Positions 44,554 through 55,000 of a stretch of 64,000 bases of DNA are shown here, one piece after another. The stretch is from GAS368 sp965227745 (lineage in GTDB: Bacteria; Verrucomicrobiota; Verrucomicrobiia; Opitutales; Opitutaceae). Made by a program: the position numbers and the translations under genes. The DNA lies in contig OZ245769.1 of the NCBI GenBank assembly GCA_965227745.1, forward strand, positions 434,001 to 498,000. The letters run 5' to 3'. How positions within the stretch are numbered: the stretch's first letter is position 1; each line of letters opens with the position of its first letter. A model generated the notes under the pieces. It saw only the letters and a list, made by a program, of their open reading frames with translations, did no database searches and was not told the origin of the DNA.

Positions 44554-46401
44554 ATGACAAGAGTGCTCCGCACCTTATTCTTCTGGCTCCTCCTCGGGCG
44601 AACCCTCTTCGCCGGTGGGGTGCACCCCGAGAATACGTGGGACTACAGCGTTCAAGTCACGGCTCAGGTGACGGCCCAACCGGCTCCCCGCATCACGTTG
44701 CAGTGGGAGCCCGACTCCCAAGGGAGCGCCACTGGTTACATCATTTATCGTAAGACTCCGGGCGAAAATGTGTGGGGCCCCGGCCGCAAGCTGGCGTCTA
44801 CGGCCACTTCGTTTACCGATGGCACCGTGGAGGTCGGCCTCGCCTACGAATATCGCGTGGTGAAGTTGACGCGAGATTACACCGGTTACGGCTACATTCA
44901 AAGCGGGATCGCTGTACCCCTGACCGAAGACCGTGGCACGGTCTTGCTGATGATTGAGCAGGCGCATGCCGCAGCGCTCGCGCCGGAGTTGGCTCGGTTG
45001 GAGGAAGATCTCGTGGGGGATGGGTGGTCCGTTCGCCGACACTTGGTTGACCGCAGTGATTCGGTCGTGTCGGTCAAAGCGCGCATTCTCGCGGACTACG
45101 CGGCGGCGCCTGCTAAAGTGAAATCGGTCTTTTTGGTGGGTCATGTTCCCGTGCCGTACTCGGGGAAGTTTGCCCCCGACGCGCACCCCGATCACGTCGG
45201 TGCGTGGCCGGCGGATGTTTACTATGGCGACATGACGGGGGAGTGGACTGACACCTCGGTTAACTATCGCCAGACGATGAATCACGATTCGAATGACGCC
45301 AAGCGTCAGGGCAACGTGCCTGGCGACGGCAAATTCGATCAATCCACGATTCCCGGTGTGGTCGCACTGGCGGTGGGGAGAGTCGATTTCGCGAATTTGC
45401 CCGGCCGTTCCGGCAAGGCAGGCGAGGGGACTTTTCTGAGCGAAGTGGAACTGCTCCGCCAGTACCTCAACAAGGACCATGCGTTCCGCCATGCGCAAAC
45501 GCGCGTGCAATCGCGCGCGCTGGTCGGTGACTATTTCGGGCTGCGCGGCGGCGAGGCATTCGCGGCCAGTGGGCATCGGAGCTTCGCCCCGCTCGTCGGA
45601 TCGGCGAATGTCGATAATCTCAACCTTAACGCGGGCCAAGGTCGGGGTCAGTGGATCTCCAAGCTCGCGAGTCAAAATTACCTCGTGGCCTACGGCTGTG
45701 GACTTGGCTCCTATCGCACGATCGAAGGCCTGGGCCGCTCCGGTCCGCAGGATGAGGGCGACGCCGAGGAGTTGGTGCGCAAGGATGTGCGGGCCGTCTT
45801 CACGCTCGTGTACGGCAGTTGGCTCGGCGATTGGGACAGCGAGGATAATTTCATGCGCGCGATCCTCGCGGCGCCGACCTGCACACTGACGGCCGCGTGG
45901 TCAGGCCGCCCGCATTGGTTCATGCATCCGATGGCGCTCGGTGAAACCATCGGCTACGTCACCCGGCTCACGCAGAATAATTTCTCGCTCTACCAAAATC
46001 AGATCAACGGCTGCGTCCGCCAGACGCATATCGCGCTGATGGGTGATCCCACGCTGCGGCTGCAGAGCGTGGGGCCGGCGAAAAAAATTATCGGAAGAAA
46101 TGTATTGGATAATCTGATACTGAGCTGGCAGGCATCAAGCGATACGGTCGTGGGCTATCACGTTTATCGCGCTCCCGCTGATGGCGGCGAGTATGTGCGG
46201 CTCACTTCTGCCCCGATCGTTCAGACCAATTTCTCCGTGAGAAACTTCGAGGCGGGCGCGAGCTACATGGTGCGGGCGGTGAAGCTCGAGACGTCGCCCA
46301 GCGGCACGTACTACAACGCCAGCCAGGGCATTTTCTGGCGTAGTGATAATTCCACTACACCGGCTTCCGATCGCGTCGCCGGCGTCGCTTCGCTCCAGTA
46401 A
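44554..46401 (+). CDS. Secreted FnIII-flanked protein with gingipain (C25)-like core
   Basis: A 615-residue protein with a signal peptide (VLRTLFFWLLLGRTLFAGG). Residues about 40-130 are FnIII-like (ITLQWEPDSQGSATGYIIYR, YRVVKL), and a second FnIII-like domain occupies about 510-600 (ILSWQASSDTVVGYHVYR). The central 380 residues have a C25-peptidase-like order: AYYxxP-like strand VFLVGHVPVPYSG, an Asp-rich segment (ADVYYGDMTGEW), VALAVGRVDFANLP, a strand ending YGCGLGS and the closing MGDPTLRLQSVG, which is like the end of C25 domains. The usual His-Gly dyad is not obvious, so activity is doubtful. Upstream elements are shared with the GH9 gene at 47591. Confidence 0.5.
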   Translation: MTRVLRTLFFWLLLGRTLFAGGVHPENTWDYSVQVTAQVTAQPAPRITLQWEPDSQGSATGYIIYRKTPGENVWGPGRKLASTATSFTDGTVEVGLAYEYRVVKLTRDYTGYGYIQSGIAVPLTEDRGTVLLMIEQAHAAALAPELARLEEDLVGDGWSVRRHLVDRSDSVVSVKARILADYAAAPAKVKSVFLVGHVPVPYSGKFAPDAHPDHVGAWPADVYYGDMTGEWTDTSVNYRQTMNHDSNDAKRQGNVPGDGKFDQSTIPGVVALAVGRVDFANLPGRSGKAGEGTFLSEVELLRQYLNKDHAFRHAQTRVQSRALVGDYFGLRGGEAFAASGHRSFAPLVGSANVDNLNLNAGQGRGQWISKLASQNYLVAYGCGLGSYRTIEGLGRSGPQDEGDAEELVRKDVRAVFTLVYGSWLGDWDSEDNFMRAILAAPTCTLTAAWSGRPHWFMHPMALGETIGYVTRLTQNNFSLYQNQINGCVRQTHIALMGDPTLRLQSVGPAKKIIGRNVLDNLILSWQASSDTVVGYHVYRAPADGGEYVRLTSAPIVQTNFSVRNFEAGASYMVRAVKLETSPSGTYYNASQGIFWRSDNSTTPASDRVAGVASLQ

Positions 46402-46655
46402 AAAATGCGGGTAGGGGCGGAGATTTCGCGCCGGGCCTTACCAGCGCGCGATGATTTTGGGTGACCTCGTGCAAGCTGCGGTTTCCCAGCAATCCGCAAC
46501 CGCGAGATGCAACGTTTTTCTGAGTAGGTTTTTGCCCCAGTGGTTTTATAGGTGATTGGTGGATAACGTGATGCGGACGGATGGCGTCCGTGGCATGCTG
46601 CAAGCAATTAGCTTTTTGCGCCTCACTTCCGAGGTCGCCCAAAAAATCCAATCAC

Positions 46656-47330
46656 ATGAAGACTCAAATCAAAGCCACCCTCGCCTCCACCTTTGCCGCC
46701 GGCCTCGCCGCGTTTGCTATCGCCCAAGACACCTCCGCTTCGAAGGAACTCGTCAACGCTTACGGAGAGCCTGCGGGCTTCGGTAATCCCCCGGCCGTCG
46801 TCGTCGCTCTTCCCCTTCCGAACCAGTCGGTCCCGAGCGCTTCTACTCCCGGCTTCGCTGGTCTCTACCCAATCCGCGGCAATGTGGATCGTCGCAATTT
46901 CGAATCCATGGGCAGCTGGACCGAGCGCAAGCAGGCCGAGGCCAACGCCACGGTGAGCATCGGTGCCCTCGAGATTCTTGACTCGGGTCCGACGGGCCCG
47001 ATCTCGCTCGAGGCTCAATCCGCCGCCACGGCTGAAGTGACCGGTGTGGTGCTCACTCGCATCAACGCCACGGACAAAGTCATGGCCTCGCTGAAGGCCC
47101 GCGCCAGCAGCCTCGATGAGGCATCCAAAGCCCGCTTCCAGGCTGCCGCCGACGAAGTCGCCCAGCGCCGCAGCACGCTGCGTGAAGATCTCAAGACCAT
47201 GCGTCAGTCCGATAATGCCCAGTGGTCGGGCGCCCGCTCGGCCGTCGCCAGCAGCTACAACGCTTACGTGCAATCCCAGCACCGCGCTGAAGAAGCTGTC
47301 GCCCAGACGACCTCCCCTTCTGATAACTGA
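46656..47330 (+). CDS. Small secreted protein of unknown function
   Basis: A 224-residue protein. The ATG at 46656 begins a signal peptide (MKTQIKATLASTFAAGLAAF, cleavage near AIA-QD); an open frame extends upstream but would spoil it. The first half of the mature part is Pro/Gly-rich (GEPAGFGNPPAVVVALPLPN); the second half is Ala/Ser/Arg-rich and helical (KARASSLDEASKARFQAAAD), perhaps a coiled coil. I do not recognise a family. It ends at a strong terminator and lies between the C25-like and GH9 genes. Confidence 0.65.
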   Translation: MKTQIKATLASTFAAGLAAFAIAQDTSASKELVNAYGEPAGFGNPPAVVVALPLPNQSVPSASTPGFAGLYPIRGNVDRRNFESMGSWTERKQAEANATVSIGALEILDSGPTGPISLEAQSAATAEVTGVVLTRINATDKVMASLKARASSLDEASKARFQAAADEVAQRRSTLREDLKTMRQSDNAQWSGARSAVASSYNAYVQSQHRAEEAVAQTTSPSDN

Positions 47331-47369
47331 GACTGGAATCGTGTAGTGTAATTTCAACTACAGCATCGC

Positions 47370-47398
47370 GCCCCCGGCCTTTCAGCCGGGGGCTTTTT
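47370..47398 (+). terminator. Rho-independent terminator after the small secreted gene
   Basis: GCCCCCGGC (47370-47378) pairs with GCCGGGGGC (47385-47393), loop CTTTCA, followed by TTTTTCTGTTT. It lies 40 bases past the stop codon and separates this gene from the GH9 promoter region. Confidence 0.9.
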
Positions 47399-47444
47399 CT
47401 GTTTATCGCCAGGCCGCTAGAGCGGCCAACCGGTGGGCAATTTT

Positions 47445-47543
47445 TGTCAGACAAACACCGACGCTTCCCGCTTCCATTCTCCGACACGCAAAAGTTACAC
47501 TAGCTGACACGGAGTTGCGCCACCTTCTGACGCGGTAATCAGA
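47445..47543 (+). promoter_or_regulatory. Second copy of the shared upstream elements, before GH9 gene 1
   Basis: TGTCAGACAAACACCGAC begins at 47445 and TCTGACGCGGTAATCAGA spans 47526-47543. The second is the same TCTGA-N8-TCAGA inverted repeat seen at 44487-44504 and sits 47 bases before the GH9 start, almost the same spacing. The distance between the two elements differs (81 versus 35 bases). Confidence 0.55.
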
Positions 47544-47590
47544 CGGGCTCCACTATCGGGCAAAACCCGAAAAGTGGATACTGAGCGCGT

Positions 47591-50500
47591 ATGATGAAGC
47601 TCTCAAAACGTGTCAGTGTCGCCGCCATCTGCGCGGCATTTGGTTGGTGTGTTGGTTCCAGCAAGAGTTCCGCAGCAGAGGTTGTTTGGTCTGATGATGC
47701 AACGCCCACGGGGGCAGTTCAGTCAGTAGGAGGAGACGGATGGAATTGGGTCTCCAGCAACCCCACGCCGGCGTTCGGTAGTCTTGCACACCAGTCAATT
47801 CTGGCCGCTGGGCTTCATGAGCATTTTTTTAACTTCGCGGGCGAAGCCCTTTCCGTGGCCGCAGGCGACACCCTGTTTGCTTACGTCTATCTCGATCCGG
47901 CCAATAAGCCTTCCGAGATCATGCTGAGCTGGTGCTCGGACGGTTGGGAGCATCGCGCTTACTGGGGTACCAACGCGATCACCTACGGCGCCAACGACAC
48001 CGCGGGTCGCCGCAACATGGGGGCACTGCCCGCCGCCGGCGGTTGGGTGCGGCTTGAAGTCCCTGCCAGTGCGGTCGGCCTCGAAGGTCAGAACGTGACC
48101 GGTATGGGCTTCTCGCACTTCGATGGTCGCGCCACCTGGGATAAGACTGGAAAGTCCACGACGGCGTCTGGTTCTTCTGGCTCCACCGGCGGCACGACCG
48201 GTGGCACCACGACCCCCGCGGTCGCGAAAGATACCATCTGGACTGATGACAGCGTCCCCGCTGGCGCGGTGCAGCTGACCGATGGCAAAGACGATTGGAA
48301 TTGGGTGAGCACTCCCTCTCCGGTTTCCGGCAGTGTCGTTCACCAATCCCGTCTCGGCGCCGGCGAGAAGACTCACTTCTTCAATTACGCTTCGCCACTC
48401 GCGATCTCCGCGGGCGAAGGTCTCTTCGCTTATGTCTATCTCGATCCGGCCAATCCGCCGACCGAGATCATGCTGAGCTGGTGCGCGGGCAACTGGGAGC
48501 ATCGCGCTTACTGGGGTGCCAATACCATCAGCTACGGCTCCAACAACACCGAGAGCCGCCGCTTCATGGGCGCGCTTCCGGCCACGGGCAAGTGGGTCCG
48601 TCTCGAAATTCCCGCCAGTGTCGTTGGCCTCGAGGGCCAGTCGATCGTCGGTATGGGGTTCTCGCAGGTCGATGGCCGCGCGACTTGGGATCACTCGGGC
48701 AAGTTCACGCCGGGCTCCGGCACGGACACCGGCACCGTCACTCCTCCGGTTGTGACGCCTCCGGTGGTCACCCCGCCTGTCGTTGAGCCGCCAGTCGTCG
48801 CGCCCCCGGTTGTGACTCCCCCGGTAGTTACGCCTCCCGTGGTGGGCGACGATGTCGCCGCCGTCGTCCGCAGCTACAATATTGAGGGCACCTCGCTCCA
48901 GCTTGCCGAAATCGGCGATACGCTCCTCCACGTCCTCTCGCCAAATCTCCTGGAGCTGAAGCTGATTAACACGAAGGAAAAGAACGCCTCGCAGGTGAGC
49001 GCTTGGAATTTCGTCGATGCGAGCGGCAACTTTGTCGCTCCCTCCACTTCGAAGATCACGGTGAATGTCGGCGGTCAAAACGTTCCCGTCACCGCCGTCG
49101 GCTTCAAGCGCCGCGTCGCTTACGCCCCGCTCGTGAACTACGATCTCCGCGTCGAGAACAGCCTCTACCTCACGCTCGGCACCGCCGTCGCGGACAACGC
49201 CCTCGTGCAGGTCACCAATCCCGATAAGTCGCTCTGGGCTGACACGCAGAAATTCTCCGCCACCGCGTCTGCGCTCCGCTACAGCCCGGCCATCCATGTG
49301 AATCAAGAGGGCTACGTTCCCTCCCTGCAGAAGCGCGCGATGATCGGCTACTACCTCGGCGACATGGGCGAGATGAGCATCTCCGCTTCCTCGGGCTTCT
49401 CGCTCGTCGATGCTCGGACCGGTAACTCTGTCTACAACGGCACGCTCACGATCCGTCAGGACGTCGGCTACAACATCACCCCGATGCCTTACCAGAAGGT
49501 CCTCGTCGCTGACTTCAGCGACTTCAAGACCCCGGGCGAATACTTGCTGAAGGTTGCCGGTCTCGGTGCCTCGCTGCCCTTCGTCATCGATGAAGGCGTC
49601 GCGATGGGCTTCGCCCGTACCTACGCGCTCGGTCTCTACCACCAGCGCTCGGGTTTCGCGAAGAGCCTGCCCTTCACCCGGCACACGCACGGGGCGGATC
49701 ACACCGCGGCGGCCCTCGTTCCCTCGCAGAGCGATTCCCAGTTTAGCTTCACGTGGAATTGCATCGCGAGCTACGGCTCCGTGCAGGGTTCGGACAATCC
49801 CACGCAGATCGCTCCTCGTCTCGTGAGTGAGTCCTCGCAGCTCTTCCCGTTCGTCCGCAAGGGCAGCGTCGATGTCACCGGCGGTCACTGGGATGCGGGC
49901 GACTACTCGAAGTACACCGCTAACAGCGCGACCCTCGTGCACTATCTGATGTTTACCGCGGACTCGATCCCCAGCGTCAAGGCCATGGACAATCTCGGTC
50001 TCCCCGAGAGCGGCGACGGCATCAGCGACGTCATGCAGGAAGCCAAGATCGAGGCCGAGTACCTCTCTAAGCTGCAGGACAGCGACGGCGGTTTCTACTT
50101 CATCGTCTATCCGAAGAATCGCGAATACGAGTCCGGCACGTTCCCGGAGCCGGGTGACCAGCAGGTCGTCTGGCCCAAGAACACTTCCGCTACGGCAGCC
50201 GGTGTGGCCGCTCTCGCGCAGATGTCTTCCTCCCCGCAGTTCAAGGCCGCGTATCCCGCACTCGCTGCCAAGTACCTCGATCAGGCCAAGCTCGGCTGGA
50301 GCTTCCTGATGAATGCGCTCAGCAAGTACGGCAAGGCCGGCGCCTACCAGAAGATCACGTTCTACTCCGATCACTGGACCCACGACGACGAACTCGCCTG
50401 GGCCGCCGTCGAGATGTTCCTCGCCACCGGTGACCAGCAATACGCCGCCAAGATCAAGGAGTTCTTCCCGAATCCGGCCGACACGAATACCTTCCGCTGG

Positions 50501-51910
50501 GGCTGGTGGCGCATGTCCGAGTGCTGGGGCAATGCCATCCGCAGCTATGCCTTCGCCGCTCGCACGGGCCGCCTCCCGGCCTCCGCGCTCGATGCCTCTT
50601 ACCTCGCCGCTTGCGAGGGTCAGATCGTCGCCGCCGGTGATGATGTCGTGACCTGGTCGAACCAGAATGCCTACGCCACTCCCTTCCCCTACGAGACGAA
50701 GCGTGTCCGCGGCGCGGGTTGGTACTTCTCCCTCGATCAGGCTTCCGACGTCGCCGTCGCCTACCAGATCTCGGCCAAGAGCGCCTATGTCGACACCATC
50801 GTCGGTGCCATGAACTACGAGGCCGGCACCAATCCCGTCAACACCACCTACCTCACCGGTATCGGCCTCAAGCGCCAGCGCGAGATCGTACACCAGTTCG
50901 CCCAGTCTGATCGCCGCGTGCTCCCTCAGTCCGGCATCCCGCTCGGCAACATCCAAGCGTCCTTCGACTACCTGCAAAACTACGGCACCACGCTCAGCGC
51001 GCTCAGCTATCCGAGCGACGGCGCGGCGAATCCCTATCCGTTCTACGACCGCTGGAGCGATACCTTCAACGTGACGACCGAACTCGTCACGGTGAATCAG
51101 GGCCGCTCCCTGCTGGCCACTGGCTTTCTAGCAACCAAGACCGCGAGCGCTTCTCGTGCGTGGACCTCCGCTCCTGCACAGATCGTCGTCCCGGCCTCGG
51201 TTGCCCTTCTTGATACCCCTGTCACCCTCACCGTCAGCGTCCCCGGCATGGATCTCGCCGGTGCTCGCATCGTGTGGGAAGCGCGTGACCAGGAGCCTGC
51301 GTTTGGCTCGACCTACACCATCTCGCCGAAGAACAACGGCGTGCAATGGGTCGAAGTCGAAATCATGTGGACGGATGGCCGCCGCGCCTTCGGCACGGCG
51401 AACTTCACCGCCAACAGCCCGATCGTGAACTGGGTCGATGACGCCATCCCGGCGGGCGGTGTCGCTGGCTCCGAAGGCGGCGACGGTTGGAACTGGGTCA
51501 GCAATCCCACCCCGCAGTCCAAGAAGCTCGCGCACCAGTCCAATGTCGCCTCCGGCTTGCACCAGCACTGGTTCACCAACGCCACGTACACGATGGACGT
51601 GGCCAAGGGCGATACGCTCTTCGCTTGGGTGTATCTCGATCCTGCCGCCATGCCCTCCGAGATCATGCTCATGTGGCACGATGGTTCTGGTTGGGAGCAC
51701 CGCGCCTTCTGGGGCGCCGACCGGATCAGCTACGGCACCCTCGGTACTCCCGGCCGTTACCGCGTGGGAGATCTGCCCGCCGGTGGTGGTTGGGTAAAGC
51801 TCACCGTTCCCGCCTCCGCAGTTGCCGTCGAGGGCAAGACCCTCTCTGGCATGGCATTCACCACTTTCGACGGTCGTGCCACATGGGACGCCGCCGGCAA
51901 GGCACAGTAA
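47591..51910 (+). CDS. Secreted multimodular GH9 glycoside hydrolase (cellulase-type)
   Basis: A 1439-residue protein with a signal peptide (1-29, KRVSVAAICAAFGWCVG). Two copies of a ~150-residue module (about 30-182 and 213-375; WEHRAYWGxNxIxYG, GRATWDxxGK) are joined by Gly/Thr and TPPVV-repeat linkers. A further beta region and the CelD_N-type Ig domain (AIHVNQEGYVP at 567) lead to the GH9 barrel. Catalytic residues are D768 and D771 in GGHWDAGDYSKYT and E1164 in FNVTTELVTVN. Then come an Ig-like domain and a third copy of the module (about 1278-1439). GH9 enzymes cleave beta-1,4-glucans by inversion. Its location beside exopolysaccharide export genes suggests either cellulose use or trimming of a self-made glucan. 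Confidence 0.9.
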   Translation: MMKLSKRVSVAAICAAFGWCVGSSKSSAAEVVWSDDATPTGAVQSVGGDGWNWVSSNPTPAFGSLAHQSILAAGLHEHFFNFAGEALSVAAGDTLFAYVYLDPANKPSEIMLSWCSDGWEHRAYWGTNAITYGANDTAGRRNMGALPAAGGWVRLEVPASAVGLEGQNVTGMGFSHFDGRATWDKTGKSTTASGSSGSTGGTTGGTTTPAVAKDTIWTDDSVPAGAVQLTDGKDDWNWVSTPSPVSGSVVHQSRLGAGEKTHFFNYASPLAISAGEGLFAYVYLDPANPPTEIMLSWCAGNWEHRAYWGANTISYGSNNTESRRFMGALPATGKWVRLEIPASVVGLEGQSIVGMGFSQVDGRATWDHSGKFTPGSGTDTGTVTPPVVTPPVVTPPVVEPPVVAPPVVTPPVVTPPVVGDDVAAVVRSYNIEGTSLQLAEIGDTLLHVLSPNLLELKLINTKEKNASQVSAWNFVDASGNFVAPSTSKITVNVGGQNVPVTAVGFKRRVAYAPLVNYDLRVENSLYLTLGTAVADNALVQVTNPDKSLWADTQKFSATASALRYSPAIHVNQEGYVPSLQKRAMIGYYLGDMGEMSISASSGFSLVDARTGNSVYNGTLTIRQDVGYNITPMPYQKVLVADFSDFKTPGEYLLKVAGLGASLPFVIDEGVAMGFARTYALGLYHQRSGFAKSLPFTRHTHGADHTAAALVPSQSDSQFSFTWNCIASYGSVQGSDNPTQIAPRLVSESSQLFPFVRKGSVDVTGGHWDAGDYSKYTANSATLVHYLMFTADSIPSVKAMDNLGLPESGDGISDVMQEAKIEAEYLSKLQDSDGGFYFIVYPKNREYESGTFPEPGDQQVVWPKNTSATAAGVAALAQMSSSPQFKAAYPALAAKYLDQAKLGWSFLMNALSKYGKAGAYQKITFYSDHWTHDDELAWAAVEMFLATGDQQYAAKIKEFFPNPADTNTFRWGWWRMSECWGNAIRSYAFAARTGRLPASALDASYLAACEGQIVAAGDDVVTWSNQNAYATPFPYETKRVRGAGWYFSLDQASDVAVAYQISAKSAYVDTIVGAMNYEAGTNPVNTTYLTGIGLKRQREIVHQFAQSDRRVLPQSGIPLGNIQASFDYLQNYGTTLSALSYPSDGAANPYPFYDRWSDTFNVTTELVTVNQGRSLLATGFLATKTASASRAWTSAPAQIVVPASVALLDTPVTLTVSVPGMDLAGARIVWEARDQEPAFGSTYTISPKNNGVQWVEVEIMWTDGRRAFGTANFTANSPIVNWVDDAIPAGGVAGSEGGDGWNWVSNPTPQSKKLAHQSNVASGLHQHWFTNATYTMDVAKGDTLFAWVYLDPAAMPSEIMLMWHDGSGWEHRAFWGADRISYGTLGTPGRYRVGDLPAGGGWVKLTVPASAVAVEGKTLSGMAFTTFDGRATWDAAGKAQ

Positions 51911-51973
51911 CCAGCTCCAGGTCCTACCCACTGGAGCGGGCTTTCAGACCGCTCTGAGTTCATCAACACAGTC

Positions 51974-52025
51974 GCCGCCGGGCCGAAAAGGGTTAATCAC
52001 CCCAGAGGCCCGGCGGCTTCTTTTT
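51974..52025 (+). terminator. Terminator between the two GH9 genes
   Basis: GCCGCCGGGCC (51974-51984) pairs over 11 bp with GGCCCGGCGGC (52007-52017), with a 22-base loop that contains a smaller GGG/CCC pairing, followed by TTCTTTTT. It lies 63 bases past the stop of the first GH9 gene and 17 before the start of the second, so the second may depend on read-through or its own promoter. Confidence 0.75.
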
Positions 52026-52041
52026 GGTCTATGCGGGGTTC

Positions 52042-55000
52042 ATGCCGATACGTCTCCCGCTCGTTTTCCGCACTGTCCTCGTCCTTTTCGCCACGGTGGC
52101 ATCGCTTTGCGCGCAGACTCGCAGTGCGACCGACGAACGCTCTCTCGCCATTCCCGTGCCTGGCGAACGATCCCTCCGCGTACTGTCGCCATCCTTGCTT
52201 GAGGTCACCGTCATCATGGTGAAGGAGCCCGACAGCACTCTGAAAAAGATTCAGTCCGCGCTCACGGGCGGTCCCGCCGCGCCCGAGAAGGCGCTGACGA
52301 CCCTTGAGGTCGCCGTCGATGGCCAAACCGTCAAAGTCGCCGCCACGGGTTGGAAACGCCGTGCCGCCTATGCGCCCATCGCGCGCCGCGACATGCGGGT
52401 CTCGACCCAACTCTATCTCCAACTCGCCGCGCCGCTCGATCTCTCCGGTCCGATTAAAACTATCGCCGTGCGCGATCCCTCCGGCGCGCTAGGCGAGGGC
52501 AGCGATAAGACCCCGCTCACCGCCACGACCGAGCCTCGCCGCCTCAGTCCTGCGATTCACGTCAACCAAGAGGGCTACGTCCCCGATTTTCCCAAGAAAG
52601 CGATGATCGGCTACTACCTCGGCGATCTCGGCGAGATGCCGATCGCTGCGTCGCTCGGCTTCACCATCGTCGAGGCGAAGAGCGGCAAGGAGGTGTTCAA
52701 GGGTGATCTCACGTCCCGGCCCGATGTCGGCCAAAATATTTCCCCGCTCCCGTATCAGCTCGTACTCGTCGCCGATTTCAGCGCGCTCACCACACCGGGC
52801 GAGTATCAGCTCGTCGTCCCCGGTCTCGGCGCGTCCTACCCATTCCTAGTGGATGATGGTATCGCGATGGGCTTTGCCCGCACGTATGCGCTCGGGCTCT
52901 ATGAGCAGCGCTGCGGTTGCAGCAACGATCTTCCGTACACGCGTTTCATCCATGCCGCCTGCCACGTCGGCTGGGCGCAGATTCCGTCACCGCAGTCCAA
53001 CGATGAATTTAAGTTCACCTGGTCTAAAATCGAGGGCTATGCCGCCCAGCCGAGTCCCGACAATCCGCCGCAGGCCGCCGCGAAACTCACCAGTGAAGCC
53101 GCGCAGCTTTTCCCATTCGTGAAGAAGGGCACTGTCGATGTCGCGGGCGGACACCACGACGCCGGTGACTACTCGAAGTACACGATCAATAGCACATCGC
53201 TGATCCACTACTTGATGTTCACCGCCGACGCCGTCCCGGGCGTCGCCAAGCTCGACAATCTCGGCATCCCGGAGAGCGGCGATGGCATCCCCGATGTGAT
53301 TCAAGAAGCGAAGTGGGAGGCCGATTTCCTCGCGAAGATGCAGGACACCGACGGCGGTTTCTACTTCCTCGTCTATCCGAAGACCCGCGAGTACGAGAGC
53401 GGCGCGCTCCCCGAGAAAGGCGACGCGCAAGTCGTCTGGCCCAAGAACACCGCCGTCACCGCGGCCTCCGTCGCCGCACTCGCGCAATGCGCATCATCGC
53501 CGGCCTTCAAGAAACATTACCCCGAGGCTGCAGCGAAGTATCTCAAGCAGGCCGAGCTCGGTTGGAAATTCCTCCAAGCCGCCATCGCCAAATACGGCAA
53601 GGATGCCGCGTATCAGAAAATCACCTTCTACGGCGATCACTACACGCACAATGACGAGTTTGCCTGGGCCGCCTGCGAACTCTACCTCGCCACGGGCAAC
53701 ACCGCTTATCACGAGCAGTTGCTCAAGTGGTTCCCGAATCCCGCCGATCCCGCGAGCTTCCGTTGGGGCTGGTGGCGCATGTCGGAGTCGTGGGGCAATA
53801 TGATTCGCAGTTACGCCTTTGCCGCGCGCAGCGGTCGCTTGCCGAAGGAGAAACTCGATGCGCGCTACCTCGATATTTGCGAGGGCCAGGTGATCGCCGC
53901 TGCGCAGGACGCCTTGCTCTGGTCGCAGCGCAACGCCTACGCGACGCCGTTCCCGCTGCCGACGAAAAAGACGCGCGGTGGCGGCTGGTACTTTTCGCTC
54001 GATCAAGCCTCCGATCTCGCCGTCGCGTGGCTCATCGAGCCGAAGCCCGCTTACCTCGACGCACTCGTCGGCGCGATGAACTACGAGGGCGGCACCAATC
54101 CCGTCAACGTCACGTACCTCACTGGTCTCGGCATCAAGCGCCAGCGCGAAGTCGTCAGTCAGTATGCGCAAAACGACCGCCGCGTGCTCCCGCCCACTGG
54201 CATCCCCATTGGCAACATCCAAGCCGGCTACTCCCACTCCGGCGTCTACGGCACCGAGTTGCGTGAGATCACGTATCCCAACGACGCCGCCGACTCCGCC
54301 GCCTTCGCGATCTACGATCGCTGGAGCGACGCCTTCAACGTCACCACCGAATACATCACGGTCAACCAAGCCCGCGGCTTCCTCGCCTCCGTCGTCCTCG
54401 CTTCGCGCACCAAGGCCATCGAGCGCCCGTGGCGCGCCAAGCCGGCTAAGATCATCGGCTCCGTCGGCTCGCCGATGCGCGTCGAGGTCGAGGGCGAAGA
54501 CCTTTCCAATGCCCGCATCGTCTGGGAGGGTCGCGATCAAGAGCCCGCCTTCGGCTCCACCTACCAAGTAAAACCGAGCGCCAATGGCGACACCTGGGCC
54601 GAGGCTGAAGTCGCTTGGCCCGATGGCCGCCGCGCCTTCGGCAGCACGTCGCTCAAATCGGCCAGCGGTGAATTCACGTGGTTCGACGACGCTCTTCCCA
54701 TCGGCGCGAACCCTTCCGCCAACGACGGCGAGTGGGCCTGGTCCGCCGCCGACCCGGCCCCGCAATCCGGCAAGATGTCCCATCGCTACCAACGCGCCGC
54801 CGGCGGCTCCAGCGAACACTGGTTCACTGGCGCGAGTTCCACGATGTCCGTAGGCGAGGGCGACATACTCTTCGCTTGGGTCTATCTCGACCCCGCCGCG
54901 CCGCCCAAGGAAATCATGCTCATGTGGAACGACGGCAGCTGGGAACACCGCGCCTACTGGGGCGCCAACGTCATCACCTACGGCAACAACAATTCCCCCG

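Noticed and set aside
47795..50977. A 1060-codon minus-strand frame across the first GH9 gene.
   Set aside because: Antisense shadow of a gene with complete GH9 catalytic motifs; composition is unlike real proteins here.
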